A stretch of 64,000 bases of DNA from Roseiarcus sp963741845 (lineage in GTDB: Bacteria; Pseudomonadota; Alphaproteobacteria; Rhizobiales; Beijerinckiaceae), in the NCBI GenBank assembly GCA_963741845.1, contig CAVUJV010000016.1, positions 707,252-771,251 on the forward strand, read 5' to 3'. Made by a program: the position numbers and the translations under genes. The notes beneath the pieces were generated by a model that saw only the letters and a list, made by a program, of their open reading frames with translations, had not been told where the DNA came from and ran no database searches. Every line of letters starts with the position of its first letter. Position 1 is the stretch's first letter. Below, piece by piece: positions 26,200 to 34,512 of this stretch.

Positions 26200-29100
26200 A
26201 TGGCGCCCATGGAATCGGTCCTGAAATCCATCGGCTTCGTCCATCTTCACGTCCACTCCGCCTATTCGCTGCGCGAGGGGGCGCTTTCGATCGAGACGCT
26301 GGGGAAGCTCGCCAAGGCCGACGACATGCCGGCGCTGGCGATCACGGATACGAACAACCTGTTCGGCGCGCTGGAATTCTCCGAGAAGCTGGCAAAGAGC
26401 GGCATCCAGCCGATCATCGGCGCGCAGGCGACCGTCGATTTCGGCGACGCGGCCGGCCTCTCGTCCCGCCTCGCCGAGCAGCGCGTGGCGCGGGCGCCGA
26501 TCGTGCTGCTTGCGCAGAACGAAGCCGGCTACCGGAGCCTCATGCGGCTCGTCTCGGGCCTGTGGCTCGATCCGAAGGACGGAGACGAGCCGCACATTCC
26601 GGTGGAGAAGCTCGCGGAGGCCGATGGCCTCATCGCGCTGACGGGCGGGCCTTCGGGACCTCTCGACCGGGCTCTGGGCCTTCATCTGCTCGACATCGCG
26701 GAGCGCCGGCTCGCGCGGCTCGCCCAACTCTTCGACGGGCGTCTCTATGTCGAGTTGCAGCGCCACGGGCTCGAGGCCGAGCGCGCCGTCGAGCCCCAGC
26801 TCATTGGTCTCGCCGACAAGCTCGGGCTCCCGCTCGTCGCGACCAACGAGCCCTATTTCGCCAGCCGCTCCGACCATGAAGCCCATGATGCGCTGCTCTG
26901 CGTCGCGGAAGGTTCGGTGCTGTCGGCCGACTCGCGAAGGCGCCTCTCGCCCGATCATCGTTTCAAGACCCGCGCCGAGATGCGCGCGCTCTTCTCCGAC
27001 CTGCCCGAGGCGACGGAGGCGAGCGTCGAGATCGCGCTGCGCTGCGCCTATCGGCCGACGACCCGCAAGCCCATCCTTCCCCGCTTCTCCATTCCGGGCG
27101 GCGAAGCGGTCGACGAGGAGCAGGAATTGCGCCGGCAGGCGCAGGAAGGGCTCGAAGCGCGCCTCGGCCTGCATGGCCTCGCCCCGGGACACACGCGCGA
27201 GGACTATGAAAAGCGCCTCGCCTTCGAGCTCGACGTCATCGTCAAGATGAAGTTTCCGGGCTATTTCCTCATCGTTGCCGACTTCATCAAATGGGCCAAG
27301 GCGCAGGGCATTCCGGTGGGGCCGGGCCGCGGCTCGGGCGCGGGCTCGCTGGCGGCCTGGGCGCTCACGATCACGGACCTCGATCCGCTCCGCTTCGGCC
27401 TCCTGTTCGAGCGCTTTCTCAATCCCGAGCGCATTTCGATGCCGGACTTCGACATCGATTTCTGCCAGGACCGGCGCGACGAAGTGATCGCCTATGTGCG
27501 GGAGCGCTACGGCGCCGACCGGGTCGCGCAGATCATCACGTTCGGCTCGTTCCTCGCGCGCGGCGTCCTGCGCAATGTTGGCCGGGTGCTCGAAATGCCG
27601 CTCGGGCAAGTGGACAAGCTCGCCAAGCTCGTGCCGCAGAACCCCGCCCATCCGGTGACGCTGAAGCAGGCGGTCGAGGGCGAGGCGAAGCTTCAGGAGG
27701 CGGCCGCGGCGGACGAGCGCGTCGCGCGCATGCTCGCGATCGCCGAGCGGCTGGAAGGGCTCTATTCCAACGCCTCGACCCACGCGGCGGGCGTGGTGAT
27801 CGGCGACCGGGCGCTCACCGAGCTCGTGCCGCTCTACCGCGATCCGAAGTCGCCGATGCCGGCGACCCAGTTCAACATGAAATGGGTGGAGCCGGCGGGA
27901 CTCGTCAAGTTCGACTTCCTCGGCCTCAAGACGCTGACGACGCTCAAGCGCGCCGTCGATCTCATCGCGCGACGCGGCGCGCGGATCGACCTCGGCGAGA
28001 TCCCGCTCGACGACCGGAAAACCTATGAAATGCTGGGCCGCGGCGAAACGGTCGGCGTGTTCCAGGTGGAAAGCGCGGGAATGCGCAAGGCGCTCGTCGA
28101 GATGCGCGCCGACCGCTTCGAGGACATCATCGCGCTCGTCGCGCTCTATCGTCCCGGGCCGATGGCGAACATCCCGACCTATTGCGCGCGCAAACTCGGG
28201 CAGGAGACGCCCGACTACATCCATCCGATGATCGAGCCGGTGCTGCGCGAGACCTTCGGCGTCATCATCTACCAGGAACAGGTGATGCAGATCGCGCAGG
28301 CCCTCTCCGGCTATTCGCTGGGCGAAGCCGACATGCTGCGCCGCGCGATGGGCAAGAAGATCAAGAAGGAGATGGACGCGCAGCGGGCGCGCTTCGTGGA
28401 TGGCGCGGTCCGGCACGGGCTGACGAAAGCAAAGGCCGACGAGATCTTCGACCTCCTCGCCAAATTCGCCGACTATGGCTTCAACAAGAGCCACGCGGCG
28501 GCTTATGCGCTGATCGCCTACTGGACCGGCTGGTTCAAGGCGAACCACCCTGCCGAATTCCTCGCCGCGTCGATGACGCTGGACAAGGGCAATACCGACA
28601 AGCTCGCGGAGTTCCGCGCCGAAGCTCAGCGGCTCGGCATCCGCGTCGCCCCGCCCTCCGTCAACGCCTCGGCGGCGGACTTCGACGTCAGGATCGAAGC
28701 CGACGGAAAGCCCACGATCGTCTATGCGCTGAGCGCCATCAAGGGCGTCGGCGACGCGCAGGCGCAGGCGATCGTCGTGGCGCGCAGGGGGCGCGCCTTC
28801 GGCTCGCTCGGCGATATGGCGGGCCGGCTCGATCCGCGGCTCGTCAACAAGAAGGCGCTCGAAAGCCTCGCGGCCGCCGGCGCCTTCGACGACCTCGAAC
28901 GCGACCGCGCCGTCGCTTTCGCCTCCGTCGAGCCGATGCTGGCGGCCGCGAGCCGCGGCGCGCAGGAAAGGGCCGCCGGGCAGAGCGCCCTCTTCGGCGA
29001 GGCGGAAGCGCCGCCGATTCGCGTCCGCGTCGATTCCTGGCCGGACGGGCAGAGACTCCAGCGCGAATTCGAGGCCGTCGGCTTTTTCCTGAGCGGCCAT

Positions 29101-29664
29101 CCGCTGGAGGCCTATGAGGCGGCGCTCAAACGCCTGCGCGCTACGCGCTGGGTCGATTTCGTCCGCTCGGTGCGCGCCGGCGCGACCACGGCGCGGCTCG
29201 GCGCGAGCGTCGTCGACCGGGCCGAGCGACGCACCAAGAGCGGCTCCAAGATGGGCATCATCCAGCTTTCCGATCCGTCCGGGCAATACGAGGCGATTCT
29301 CTTCCAGGAAGGGCTGAACCAGTGGCGCGACCTTCTGGAAAAGGGCGCGGACGTGCTGGTGACGCTCCAGGCCAATGTCGAGGGCGAGGACGTGCGGGCG
29401 CGCATCGTCGGCGTCGAGCCGCTGACCGAAGCGGCCGCCAAGGTCCACAAGGGCTTGAGGATTTTCGTTCGCGACGCCAATCCCCTGCCCTCGATCGAAA
29501 GCAGGCTCCGGGAGCGCGGCGACGGCGAGGTTTCGCTCGTCGTGATGCTGGGCGCAAAGGAAGGCGAGGTCGAAATCCGCCTGCCCGGCCGCTACGCCGT
29601 CAACGCGGCGACGGCCGGCGCGCTCAAGGCGGCTCCGGGCGTCGTCGCCGTCGAGCATGTGTGA
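26200..29664 (+). CDS. dnaE: DNA polymerase III subunit alpha
   Basis: The replicative polymerase, 1154 residues, complete. The N-terminal PHP domain starts FVHLHVHSAYSLREGALS, and the palm domain has PVGPGRGSGAGSLAAWAL and MPDFDIDFCQDRRDE, in which Asp416 and Asp418 are two of the catalytic carboxylates; the third is probably in KFDFLGLKTL. Also visible are RRAMGKKIKKEM, FNKSHAAAYALIAYWTGWFK, the helix-hairpin-helix at about 830-860 (AIKGVGDAQAQ), the beta-clamp-type linker GQSALFG, and the C-terminal OB domain (MGIIQLSDPSGQYEAILF). It is a single-gene unit divergent from the DUF4188 gene and followed by tRNA-Gln. Confidence 0.97.
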   Translation: MAPMESVLKSIGFVHLHVHSAYSLREGALSIETLGKLAKADDMPALAITDTNNLFGALEFSEKLAKSGIQPIIGAQATVDFGDAAGLSSRLAEQRVARAPIVLLAQNEAGYRSLMRLVSGLWLDPKDGDEPHIPVEKLAEADGLIALTGGPSGPLDRALGLHLLDIAERRLARLAQLFDGRLYVELQRHGLEAERAVEPQLIGLADKLGLPLVATNEPYFASRSDHEAHDALLCVAEGSVLSADSRRRLSPDHRFKTRAEMRALFSDLPEATEASVEIALRCAYRPTTRKPILPRFSIPGGEAVDEEQELRRQAQEGLEARLGLHGLAPGHTREDYEKRLAFELDVIVKMKFPGYFLIVADFIKWAKAQGIPVGPGRGSGAGSLAAWALTITDLDPLRFGLLFERFLNPERISMPDFDIDFCQDRRDEVIAYVRERYGADRVAQIITFGSFLARGVLRNVGRVLEMPLGQVDKLAKLVPQNPAHPVTLKQAVEGEAKLQEAAAADERVARMLAIAERLEGLYSNASTHAAGVVIGDRALTELVPLYRDPKSPMPATQFNMKWVEPAGLVKFDFLGLKTLTTLKRAVDLIARRGARIDLGEIPLDDRKTYEMLGRGETVGVFQVESAGMRKALVEMRADRFEDIIALVALYRPGPMANIPTYCARKLGQETPDYIHPMIEPVLRETFGVIIYQEQVMQIAQALSGYSLGEADMLRRAMGKKIKKEMDAQRARFVDGAVRHGLTKAKADEIFDLLAKFADYGFNKSHAAAYALIAYWTGWFKANHPAEFLAASMTLDKGNTDKLAEFRAEAQRLGIRVAPPSVNASAADFDVRIEADGKPTIVYALSAIKGVGDAQAQAIVVARRGRAFGSLGDMAGRLDPRLVNKKALESLAAAGAFDDLERDRAVAFASVEPMLAAASRGAQERAAGQSALFGEAEAPPIRVRVDSWPDGQRLQREFEAVGFFLSGHPLEAYEAALKRLRATRWVDFVRSVRAGATTARLGASVVDRAERRTKSGSKMGIIQLSDPSGQYEAILFQEGLNQWRDLLEKGADVLVTLQANVEGEDVRARIVGVEPLTEAAAKVHKGLRIFVRDANPLPSIESRLRERGDGEVSLVVMLGAKEGEVEIRLPGRYAVNAATAGALKAAPGVVAVEHV

Positions 29665-29793
29665 TAAAGCGAGAGGGGGCCGGACTCTGCGTCCCCGAGG
29701 CCATCCGGGGGCGCGCGAAAGACTTGCGCGGCATCGCCGCGTTCGCTAGGAAGCGCCCCTGCCTCGCGACCCGCAGCAAGCGCGCCGCGCCGG

Positions 29794-29867
29794 TGGGGGA
29801 TAGTTCAACGGTAGAACAGCGGACTCTGACTCCGTCAATCTTGGTTCGAATCCAGGTCCCCCAGCCA
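29794..29867 (+). tRNA. tRNA-Gln (anticodon CTG)
   Basis: A 74-nt cloverleaf: acceptor TGGGGGA (29794-29800) with TCCCCCA (29857-29863), D arm TAGTTCAACGGTAGAACA, anticodon loop CTCTGAC with anticodon CTG, T arm GGTTCGAATCC and encoded CCA (29865-29867). It decodes CAG. Confidence 0.95.
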
Positions 29868-30679
29868 ATTCCAACCCTCCCTCAGCCAATATAGCGCGCG
29901 TCAGGCTGAGCCTTGCCCGTTGGGCCAGCGCCGGATCGGACATTCTGAAGAATGGCTTCCGCGGCCTCTTGCTACCAGATGGCGGGGTGCGCGACAGTGA
30001 CAGGCGTAGGGGGGTCCCATCGCCGCCGCGCACCGGAGGCGGAGCCCGCGAGGACTTCGCCTCCGCCCCGGCCGCCCCGCCCAGCGACCGGGGCCAGTCG
30101 CGAAGCTAAGCGGAACAACGCCCGCGGTTCCATGGCTCAGAAGGACTAAGCCTCCGTACCCCTTTTTTGCCCGTATCGGGCCTTTTCGGCCCTGGTCAGG
30201 GGGAGCGAACGGGCCAAGAATGCCGTCGACGGGCCGCATGCGTGCGCCGCGCGCGCTTTGCGGGCAACGCCGGAGTTTTGCGTAGGGACGCGGCAGCGGA
30301 TATCGGGAGACCGTCGACCGCTGCCGCGTCGCCTACAGGGAAGGCCGCTTCGGCCCTCCCCTCGCCCTCGTCGCCACCGGACAGGCGACCGGGCCAAGCA
30401 TGTCCGTATCACGAAATCGTGATCAAATGAATTGATTTTGCACGGTCAGGTTGCAATCCGTTGCAAAAAGCTTTGGCCGAGGCTTCGAGGCGCCCCGCCT
30501 GTCGGGCGCGAAAGATCGTATGCGCCACGCCGCTCGGGGTGAGCTATGGAATGTCCCGATGCCCTTGCGCCGGGTTTCAAACGGGCCCCAGGCGCGGGAC
30601 ATCTCGGAGGAGCGCGCGGAAATCGCAAAGATCGTTCGGACGTTCCTCGCAACCCATCTCTGAGAAGGATGCGACATTC
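29868..30679. other. 812-bp gene-free stretch after tRNA-Gln, rich in inverted repeats
   Basis: I see no convincing gene. Short hairpins such as GCCCG-TAT-CGGGC and GGGCC-TTTTC-GGCCC occur near 30170-30195, and a long one at 30282-30336. The right end, at about 30556-30663, has an in-frame run MPLRRVSNGPQARDI then SEERAEIAKIVRTFLATHL that ends 17 bp before the cupin gene; it resembles the last helix of an alpha/beta hydrolase and could be a gene remnant, but this is too short to claim. The cupin gene's promoter is probably at about 30400-30460, where the sequence is AT-rich. Confidence 0.5.
30282..30362. other. long hairpin plus second hairpin, candidate structured RNA or protein site
   Basis: GACGCGGCAGCGG (30287-30299) pairs perfectly with CCGCTGCCGCGTC (30318-30330); allowing one bulged base the stem extends outward with GTAGG and GCCTAC. 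Directly after it, GGGAAGGCCG and CGGCCCTCCC form a second hairpin at about 30339-30361. No T-tract follows. Confidence 0.45.
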
Positions 30680-31129
30680 ATGAGCAGCGCCATGACACCC
30701 GGCGTGACCCGCGCCAACGAAGGCTACGAGGGCGTGGTCTGGAACATTCTGGGTCAGACCTACACGCTCAAGGAGCAGTCCGAGCAGTCCATGGGCTGGC
30801 ACGCGGTGTTTCCGCCGGGCACGTTCGTGCCCCCGCATGTTCATCCGACGCAGGACGAATTCATCCTGATGCTGGACGGCGAATTCGAACTTTGGCTGGA
30901 CGGCAAGACCACGACGGCCAAGGCCGGAGATCTCGTGCGTATGCCGATGAACGTCCCGCACGGCATCTTCAACAAGTCGAACGGCACGGTGCAATGCTTC
31001 TTCTGGGTGGCGCCGACCCGTTCGCTCCGCGGACTGTTCGAGCGCATTCACAACCTCACCGATCCGAATGAGGTGGTGCGCATCGCGGCCGAGCACGAGG
31101 TCAATTTCCTGCCGCCGCCCGCCGCCTGA
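30680..31129 (+). CDS. cupin-domain protein
   Basis: A single-domain cupin of 149 residues. Cupin motif 1 reads GTFVPPHVHPTQDEFILMLDGEFE (given here in two parts: PPHVHPTQDE and FILMLDGEFE), with His, His and Glu as metal ligands; motif 2 contains PMNVPHGIFN, giving the third His. It ends with RIAAEHEVNFLPPPAA. The substrate is unknown: this group includes quercetinase-like dioxygenases and non-enzymatic sensors. AGAAGGA precedes the ATG at 30680. It is convergent with the alpha/beta hydrolase gene, from which it is separated by a strong hairpin. Confidence 0.82.
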   Translation: MSSAMTPGVTRANEGYEGVVWNILGQTYTLKEQSEQSMGWHAVFPPGTFVPPHVHPTQDEFILMLDGEFELWLDGKTTTAKAGDLVRMPMNVPHGIFNKSNGTVQCFFWVAPTRSLRGLFERIHNLTDPNEVVRIAAEHEVNFLPPPAA

Positions 31130-31156
31130 GCGGGAGCCTGATCCTTCGGAAGGATG

Positions 31157-31188
31157 CGACCTTCCGGCGCAAACACGCCGGAAGGTCG
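31157..31188. terminator. 13-bp perfect hairpin between convergent genes, bidirectional terminator
   Basis: CGACCTTCCGGCG (31157-31169) and CGCCGGAAGGTCG (31176-31188) pair without mismatch around the loop CAAACA. A smaller hairpin, ATCCTT-CGG-AAGGAT, lies just before it at 31141-31155. It lies between the convergent cupin and hydrolase genes. There is no T-tract. Confidence 0.6.
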
Positions 31189-31224
31189 GGTCCCGAGCGC
31201 TGCGGAACGCTGCCCGGCCCCGGA

Positions 31225-32040
31225 TCAGACGAGCGCCATCGCCGCGCGGAACAACGCGCCCTCGGGGCTCGCAAAGGCGCGGAGCAGGCTGAAATGGTCG
31301 GCCCCGTCGACGATCTCGGCGCGTTGCCGGTTCCCCGCCGCGGCCCAGGCCTTCGCCATCGTCAGCGTCTGATTCCGGAAGGCTTCCGTCTCGAGGCCGC
31401 CCACTGCGAACAGGGCCGGTGGCCGACCGTCCCGCACGCGCGTCACGGGCGAGGCGGCGGCGGCGCTGGAGGGGTCCAGCCGCAACCTGTCGTTCAACGC
31501 CGTGCCGAGCAGCGGCGAGAGATCATAGACGCCGCTGAGCCCGACGATTGCGGCGATCGGCGGCGTCGGATCGCCTCGCGCCGCCCAATCGGTGAGCGCC
31601 AGTTCGACCGCGAGATGCGCGCCCGCGGAATGACCGGCGATCACCATCGGAAGGCGCTCCGTCGCGGCCGCGATCGCTGGCGCCGCCGCCCGCACCGCCT
31701 CGGTGAGCTCGGCGACGCTGACATCGGGGCAGAGGGGATAGTTGACCAAAGCCACGCTCCACCCGGCGGCCACGAAGGCCGGCGCGAGGAAACGGAACTG
31801 GGATTTGTCGCGGCTCTGCCAATAGCCGGCATGAAGATAGATCATGACGGCTCGCGGCGAGGGCGCCGCAAAGAGGTCGTAACGCTGACGCGGATGAGGA
31901 CCGTAGGCGATGTCGAGCCGGGGCGCGAGAGCCTGGACGGCTTCCTTCCCCTCGGCCTCGAACGCCGCGATGAGCGCCGGCTGGGAAGCGTTCATCTGCC
32001 CGGTGAGATAATCGAAAGCGGGGTCGCCGGGCTGTGTCAC
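31225..32040 (-). CDS. alpha/beta hydrolase, kynurenine-formamidase-like
   Basis: A 271-residue cytoplasmic alpha/beta hydrolase of the arylformamidase/BD-FAE type. The oxyanion motif usually read as HGGYW is HAGYWQSRDKSQF, the nucleophile is in IAGHSAGAHLAVELAL, the acid is probably in GGLETEAF and the histidine in VDGADHFSLL. It starts at a GTG (32038-32040) that overlaps the stop codon of the flavin monooxygenase gene in a GTGA arrangement, so the two are translationally coupled. A formamidase beside a flavin monooxygenase recalls aromatic amino-acid (kynurenine-like) breakdown, but the substrate is not established. Confidence 0.82.
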   Translation of the reverse strand: MTQPGDPAFDYLTGQMNASQPALIAAFEAEGKEAVQALAPRLDIAYGPHPRQRYDLFAAPSPRAVMIYLHAGYWQSRDKSQFRFLAPAFVAAGWSVALVNYPLCPDVSVAELTEAVRAAAPAIAAATERLPMVIAGHSAGAHLAVELALTDWAARGDPTPPIAAIVGLSGVYDLSPLLGTALNDRLRLDPSSAAAASPVTRVRDGRPPALFAVGGLETEAFRNQTLTMAKAWAAAGNRQRAEIVDGADHFSLLRAFASPEGALFRAAMALV

Positions 32041-33275
32041 GCCGAGGCCTTCGCCTTGTTCGGAACGGCGAAGCCCGCGAGGCTTGCATAGCCGCGAACG
32101 GTCGCGGCCAATTCGTCCTGAGTGGCGACCGCCGCAATATCGTCGAAGCCGTCGGGCGCCCGTTCCGCCACGAGGTCGATCACCCTTTCCGGACCGCCGA
32201 TGCGGTTCGAACGCACCACCTCGGCGGTCTTGGGCAGCCGGTCGGCCTGATAGGCCGCGAGCGCCTCGCCGACCGGGCCGCCGGCGGCGAGGAGATCGGC
32301 GAGGCAGCGCGCGTCGAGGATCGCCTGCGAAGCCCCGTTCGAGCCGACCGGGTACATCGAATGGGCGGCGTCCCCGAGAAGCGTCACGCGGCCCGAGGTC
32401 CACCAGGGCAGCGGGTCGCGGTCGCACATCGGATACTTGAAAATCTGGGCTGTCGCGCCGGCCAAGGCCTCCACGTCGATGAAAGGCAGGTGGAAGCGCT
32501 CGACGAGAGGCCCGATCTCATCGAAGAATCCGAGCTGCGACCAGCTTTCACGGGCAGGCGGAGGCGAAGACGGGTCCGCCGCGCGGGCGTAGACGACCCA
32601 GTTGGTCAGGCGCGTCGCAGGCGTCTCGCCCGGACCGATCGGATAGAGCACCAGCTTCGCGACGACGTCGCCCGCGATCACCATCGCGTCGCCGCCGTCG
32701 AAAACCGGCCAGTCGAGCGCGCCCCGCCACATCTGGATGCCGTTCCACCGGATCCCCGGATCCTGCGGAAACAGGATCGAGCGCAAGGTGGAGTGAATCC
32801 CGTCGGCGCCGATGAGACAGTCGGCCTCGATCGTTCGAGGCTCCGTTCCGCCGATCGAGACGCGGACGCGATCCCCGTCCTGCTCGAAGCCCGTCACCCG
32901 GGCGTTCGTGCGAACGGCTTCCGCGCCGAGCCTCTGCTCCGTCGTCTTCCACAGGAACTCGTGCAGACGGCCGCGGTGGATCGAGAATTGCGGCCAGTCA
33001 TGGCCGCCGTAAGTCCCTCGCGCTTCCGACCAGATCGTCTGGCCGAGGTGATTCATGTAGGCCAGCTGACGGGTGCGAATGCCGATGGCGTCGAGGCCAG
33101 GCAGCAGGTCGAGGCCGGCCAGCTCGCGGATCGCGTGAGGCAGGGCATTTATGCCAACGCCGAGCGGCTTCACCTCCGCGGCGGCTTCGAGAACGGTGCT
33201 TTGGATTCCGCGCCGATGCAGCATCAGCGCCAGCGTCAGGCCGCCGATGCCGCCGCCAGCGATCAAAACGTGCAT
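32037..33275 (-). CDS. FAD-dependent aromatic-ring monooxygenase (PHBH family)
   Basis: A 412-residue flavoprotein hydroxylase. FAD/NAD(P)H-binding motifs are in order: GxGxxG in LIAGGGIGGLTLALML (4-19), the DG motif in CLIGADGIHSTLR, and GDAAHSMYPVGSNGASQAIL near residue 290. It resembles 3-hydroxybenzoate/salicylate-type hydroxylases. The ATG at 33275 has GGGAGAG just upstream; an ATG 21 bp earlier has no such site. It is coupled to the downstream hydrolase gene. The pair presumably hydroxylates and then cleaves one compound; which one is unknown. It is read away from the cbbR gene, 127 bp apart on the same strand. Confidence 0.88.
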   Translation of the reverse strand: MHVLIAGGGIGGLTLALMLHRRGIQSTVLEAAAEVKPLGVGINALPHAIRELAGLDLLPGLDAIGIRTRQLAYMNHLGQTIWSEARGTYGGHDWPQFSIHRGRLHEFLWKTTEQRLGAEAVRTNARVTGFEQDGDRVRVSIGGTEPRTIEADCLIGADGIHSTLRSILFPQDPGIRWNGIQMWRGALDWPVFDGGDAMVIAGDVVAKLVLYPIGPGETPATRLTNWVVYARAADPSSPPPARESWSQLGFFDEIGPLVERFHLPFIDVEALAGATAQIFKYPMCDRDPLPWWTSGRVTLLGDAAHSMYPVGSNGASQAILDARCLADLLAAGGPVGEALAAYQADRLPKTAEVVRSNRIGGPERVIDLVAERAPDGFDDIAAVATQDELAATVRGYASLAGFAVPNKAKASA

Positions 33276-33402
33276 CGCACTCTCCCGCTCCGTCATCAGC
33301 GGACGGTTACAAACTTTCGCGCCGAACCGGCAGAATCCGGATTGCCGGCCCCAAGTCAACCGGCGAAAGATCCAGCCGAACGCCGGGGGCTTGTCGAATG
33401 GG

Positions 33403-34363
33403 TCAGTCCGATCCCTGGTCCGGCTTGCTCTTCGTCGATCGGACGACGGAGGGCAGGAAGCGGCCGGATTCCCGCGACAGAAAGTTCGCGAGCGCCAGCG
33501 CCGGCGGCAACAATTTCCGGTCGCGTCGGTAGACGACATACCATTGCCGCACGACGGGCAGACCGGCGACGTCGAGCGCAACGAGGCGCCCTTCGGCAAG
33601 CTCCGTCGCGACCGTATGGCCCGAGATGAAGGCGACGCCCAGGCCGGCCATGACAGCCTGCTTGATCGTCTCGTTGCTTTCGATCTCCATCCCCGTCTTC
33701 GGCTCGAATCCGCGGTCCGCGAAGGCCCGATGCATCAGGAGGCGCGTGCCCGAATCCGGCTCGCGAACGATGAAGGTCTCGTCCTTCAGGTCCTCCAGAG
33801 CGAGGCGCTGGCTATCGCGCGAGCGGATGATCCGGCGGCGCGATGATGAGGTGCGGATGATCGCCGATCAGAAGCCGCTCGAGGTCCATATCCTCCGGCG
33901 GGCGCCCCGTGACGGCGATGTCGAACGTATAGTTGCGCAAGCCGTCCAGAATCTGACTGCGATTGCCGATCGTCAGGCAAATCTTGATCTTCGGGAATTC
34001 GTGGGAAAATCCTGCGATCCCAAAGGGCACGAAATATTTGGCGGTGCTCACCGCGCCGATCGACACCCCGCCGCCCGTCAGACCTTTGACGGCGTCGATC
34101 GCCTCCGCGGCGTCGTTGAGCGCCGCCGTGATCCGATGGTGCAGCGCGACGAGATCGCGCCCCACCTCGTTGAGCGTCGTCCCCTCCGAGGCGCGCTGTA
34201 GCAGAGGCATCCCGACGAGATCCTGCAGGCTGCGGAGCTGCAAGGTCACCGCCGGCTGAGTGAGGCCGAGCCGTTGGGCCGCGCCGGTGACGCTTCCGGC
34301 CGCCTCGACGGCGGCGAGCGCGCGCAGTTGCCGCAACGTGATACTATCGGCGAACGTTGCCAT
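33403..34363 (-). CDS. cbbR: LysR-type regulator CbbR, one frameshift
   Basis: Transcription activator of the Calvin-cycle operon. The winged-helix region is ITLRQLRALAAVEAAGSVTG and AAQRLGLTQPAVTLQL near the N-terminus; the effector domain includes VSIGAVSTAKYFVPF and FDIAVTGRPPE. The reading frame stops at TAG after DHPLAR, but the family sequence continues in another frame: DSQRLALEDLKDETFIVREPDSGTR and then NETIKQAVMAGLGVAFISGH. The break lies at about 33816-33822 in TCGCGCGA, where one missing CG pair (or one extra base) would explain it; 961 bp is 3n+1. The ATG at 34363 gives the usual N-terminus. It is divergent from cbbF, the standard arrangement. Confidence 0.85.
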
Positions 34364-34512
34364 ATTAGAAAAACTTTTGTTTGACCCAAGCATTTTATAT
34401 TTTCTTTATGATCGCGTCCATGTCAACCTCCTGGACAGCGAGAACCCGAACGTGAAATCGGGTCGCGCCGGGTGACGCGATGCTGGGACCCGGCCCAGGG
34501 CGGGAGGAACGC
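34364..34512. promoter_or_regulatory. cbbR-cbbF divergent control region
   Basis: A 149-bp gap between divergent cbbR and the cbb operon, with an AT-rich block at about 34364-34415 (AAAAACTTTTG, TTTTATATTTTCTTTATG) that stands out from its GC-rich surroundings. LysR-type sites (T-N11-A with dyad symmetry) are to be expected here, and the block offers several, but I cannot single one out. GGGAGG at 34502-34507 is the likely cbbF ribosome site. Confidence 0.55.

Noticed and set aside
26074..29658. 1194-codon open frame on the minus strand, antisense to dnaE
   Set aside because: It mirrors dnaE codon by codon, has no family motifs, and is an effect of GC-rich third positions; dnaE has all its catalytic blocks.
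30451..30663. Frame ending SEERAEIAKIVRTFLATHL just before the cupin gene
   Set aside because: It looks like the last helix of a hydrolase but is too short, starts only at TTG, and nothing upstream continues it.
29794..30679. Integrated element or attachment site next to tRNA-Gln
   Set aside because: No integrase, no repeat of the tRNA 3' end and no phage gene were found in the gap.
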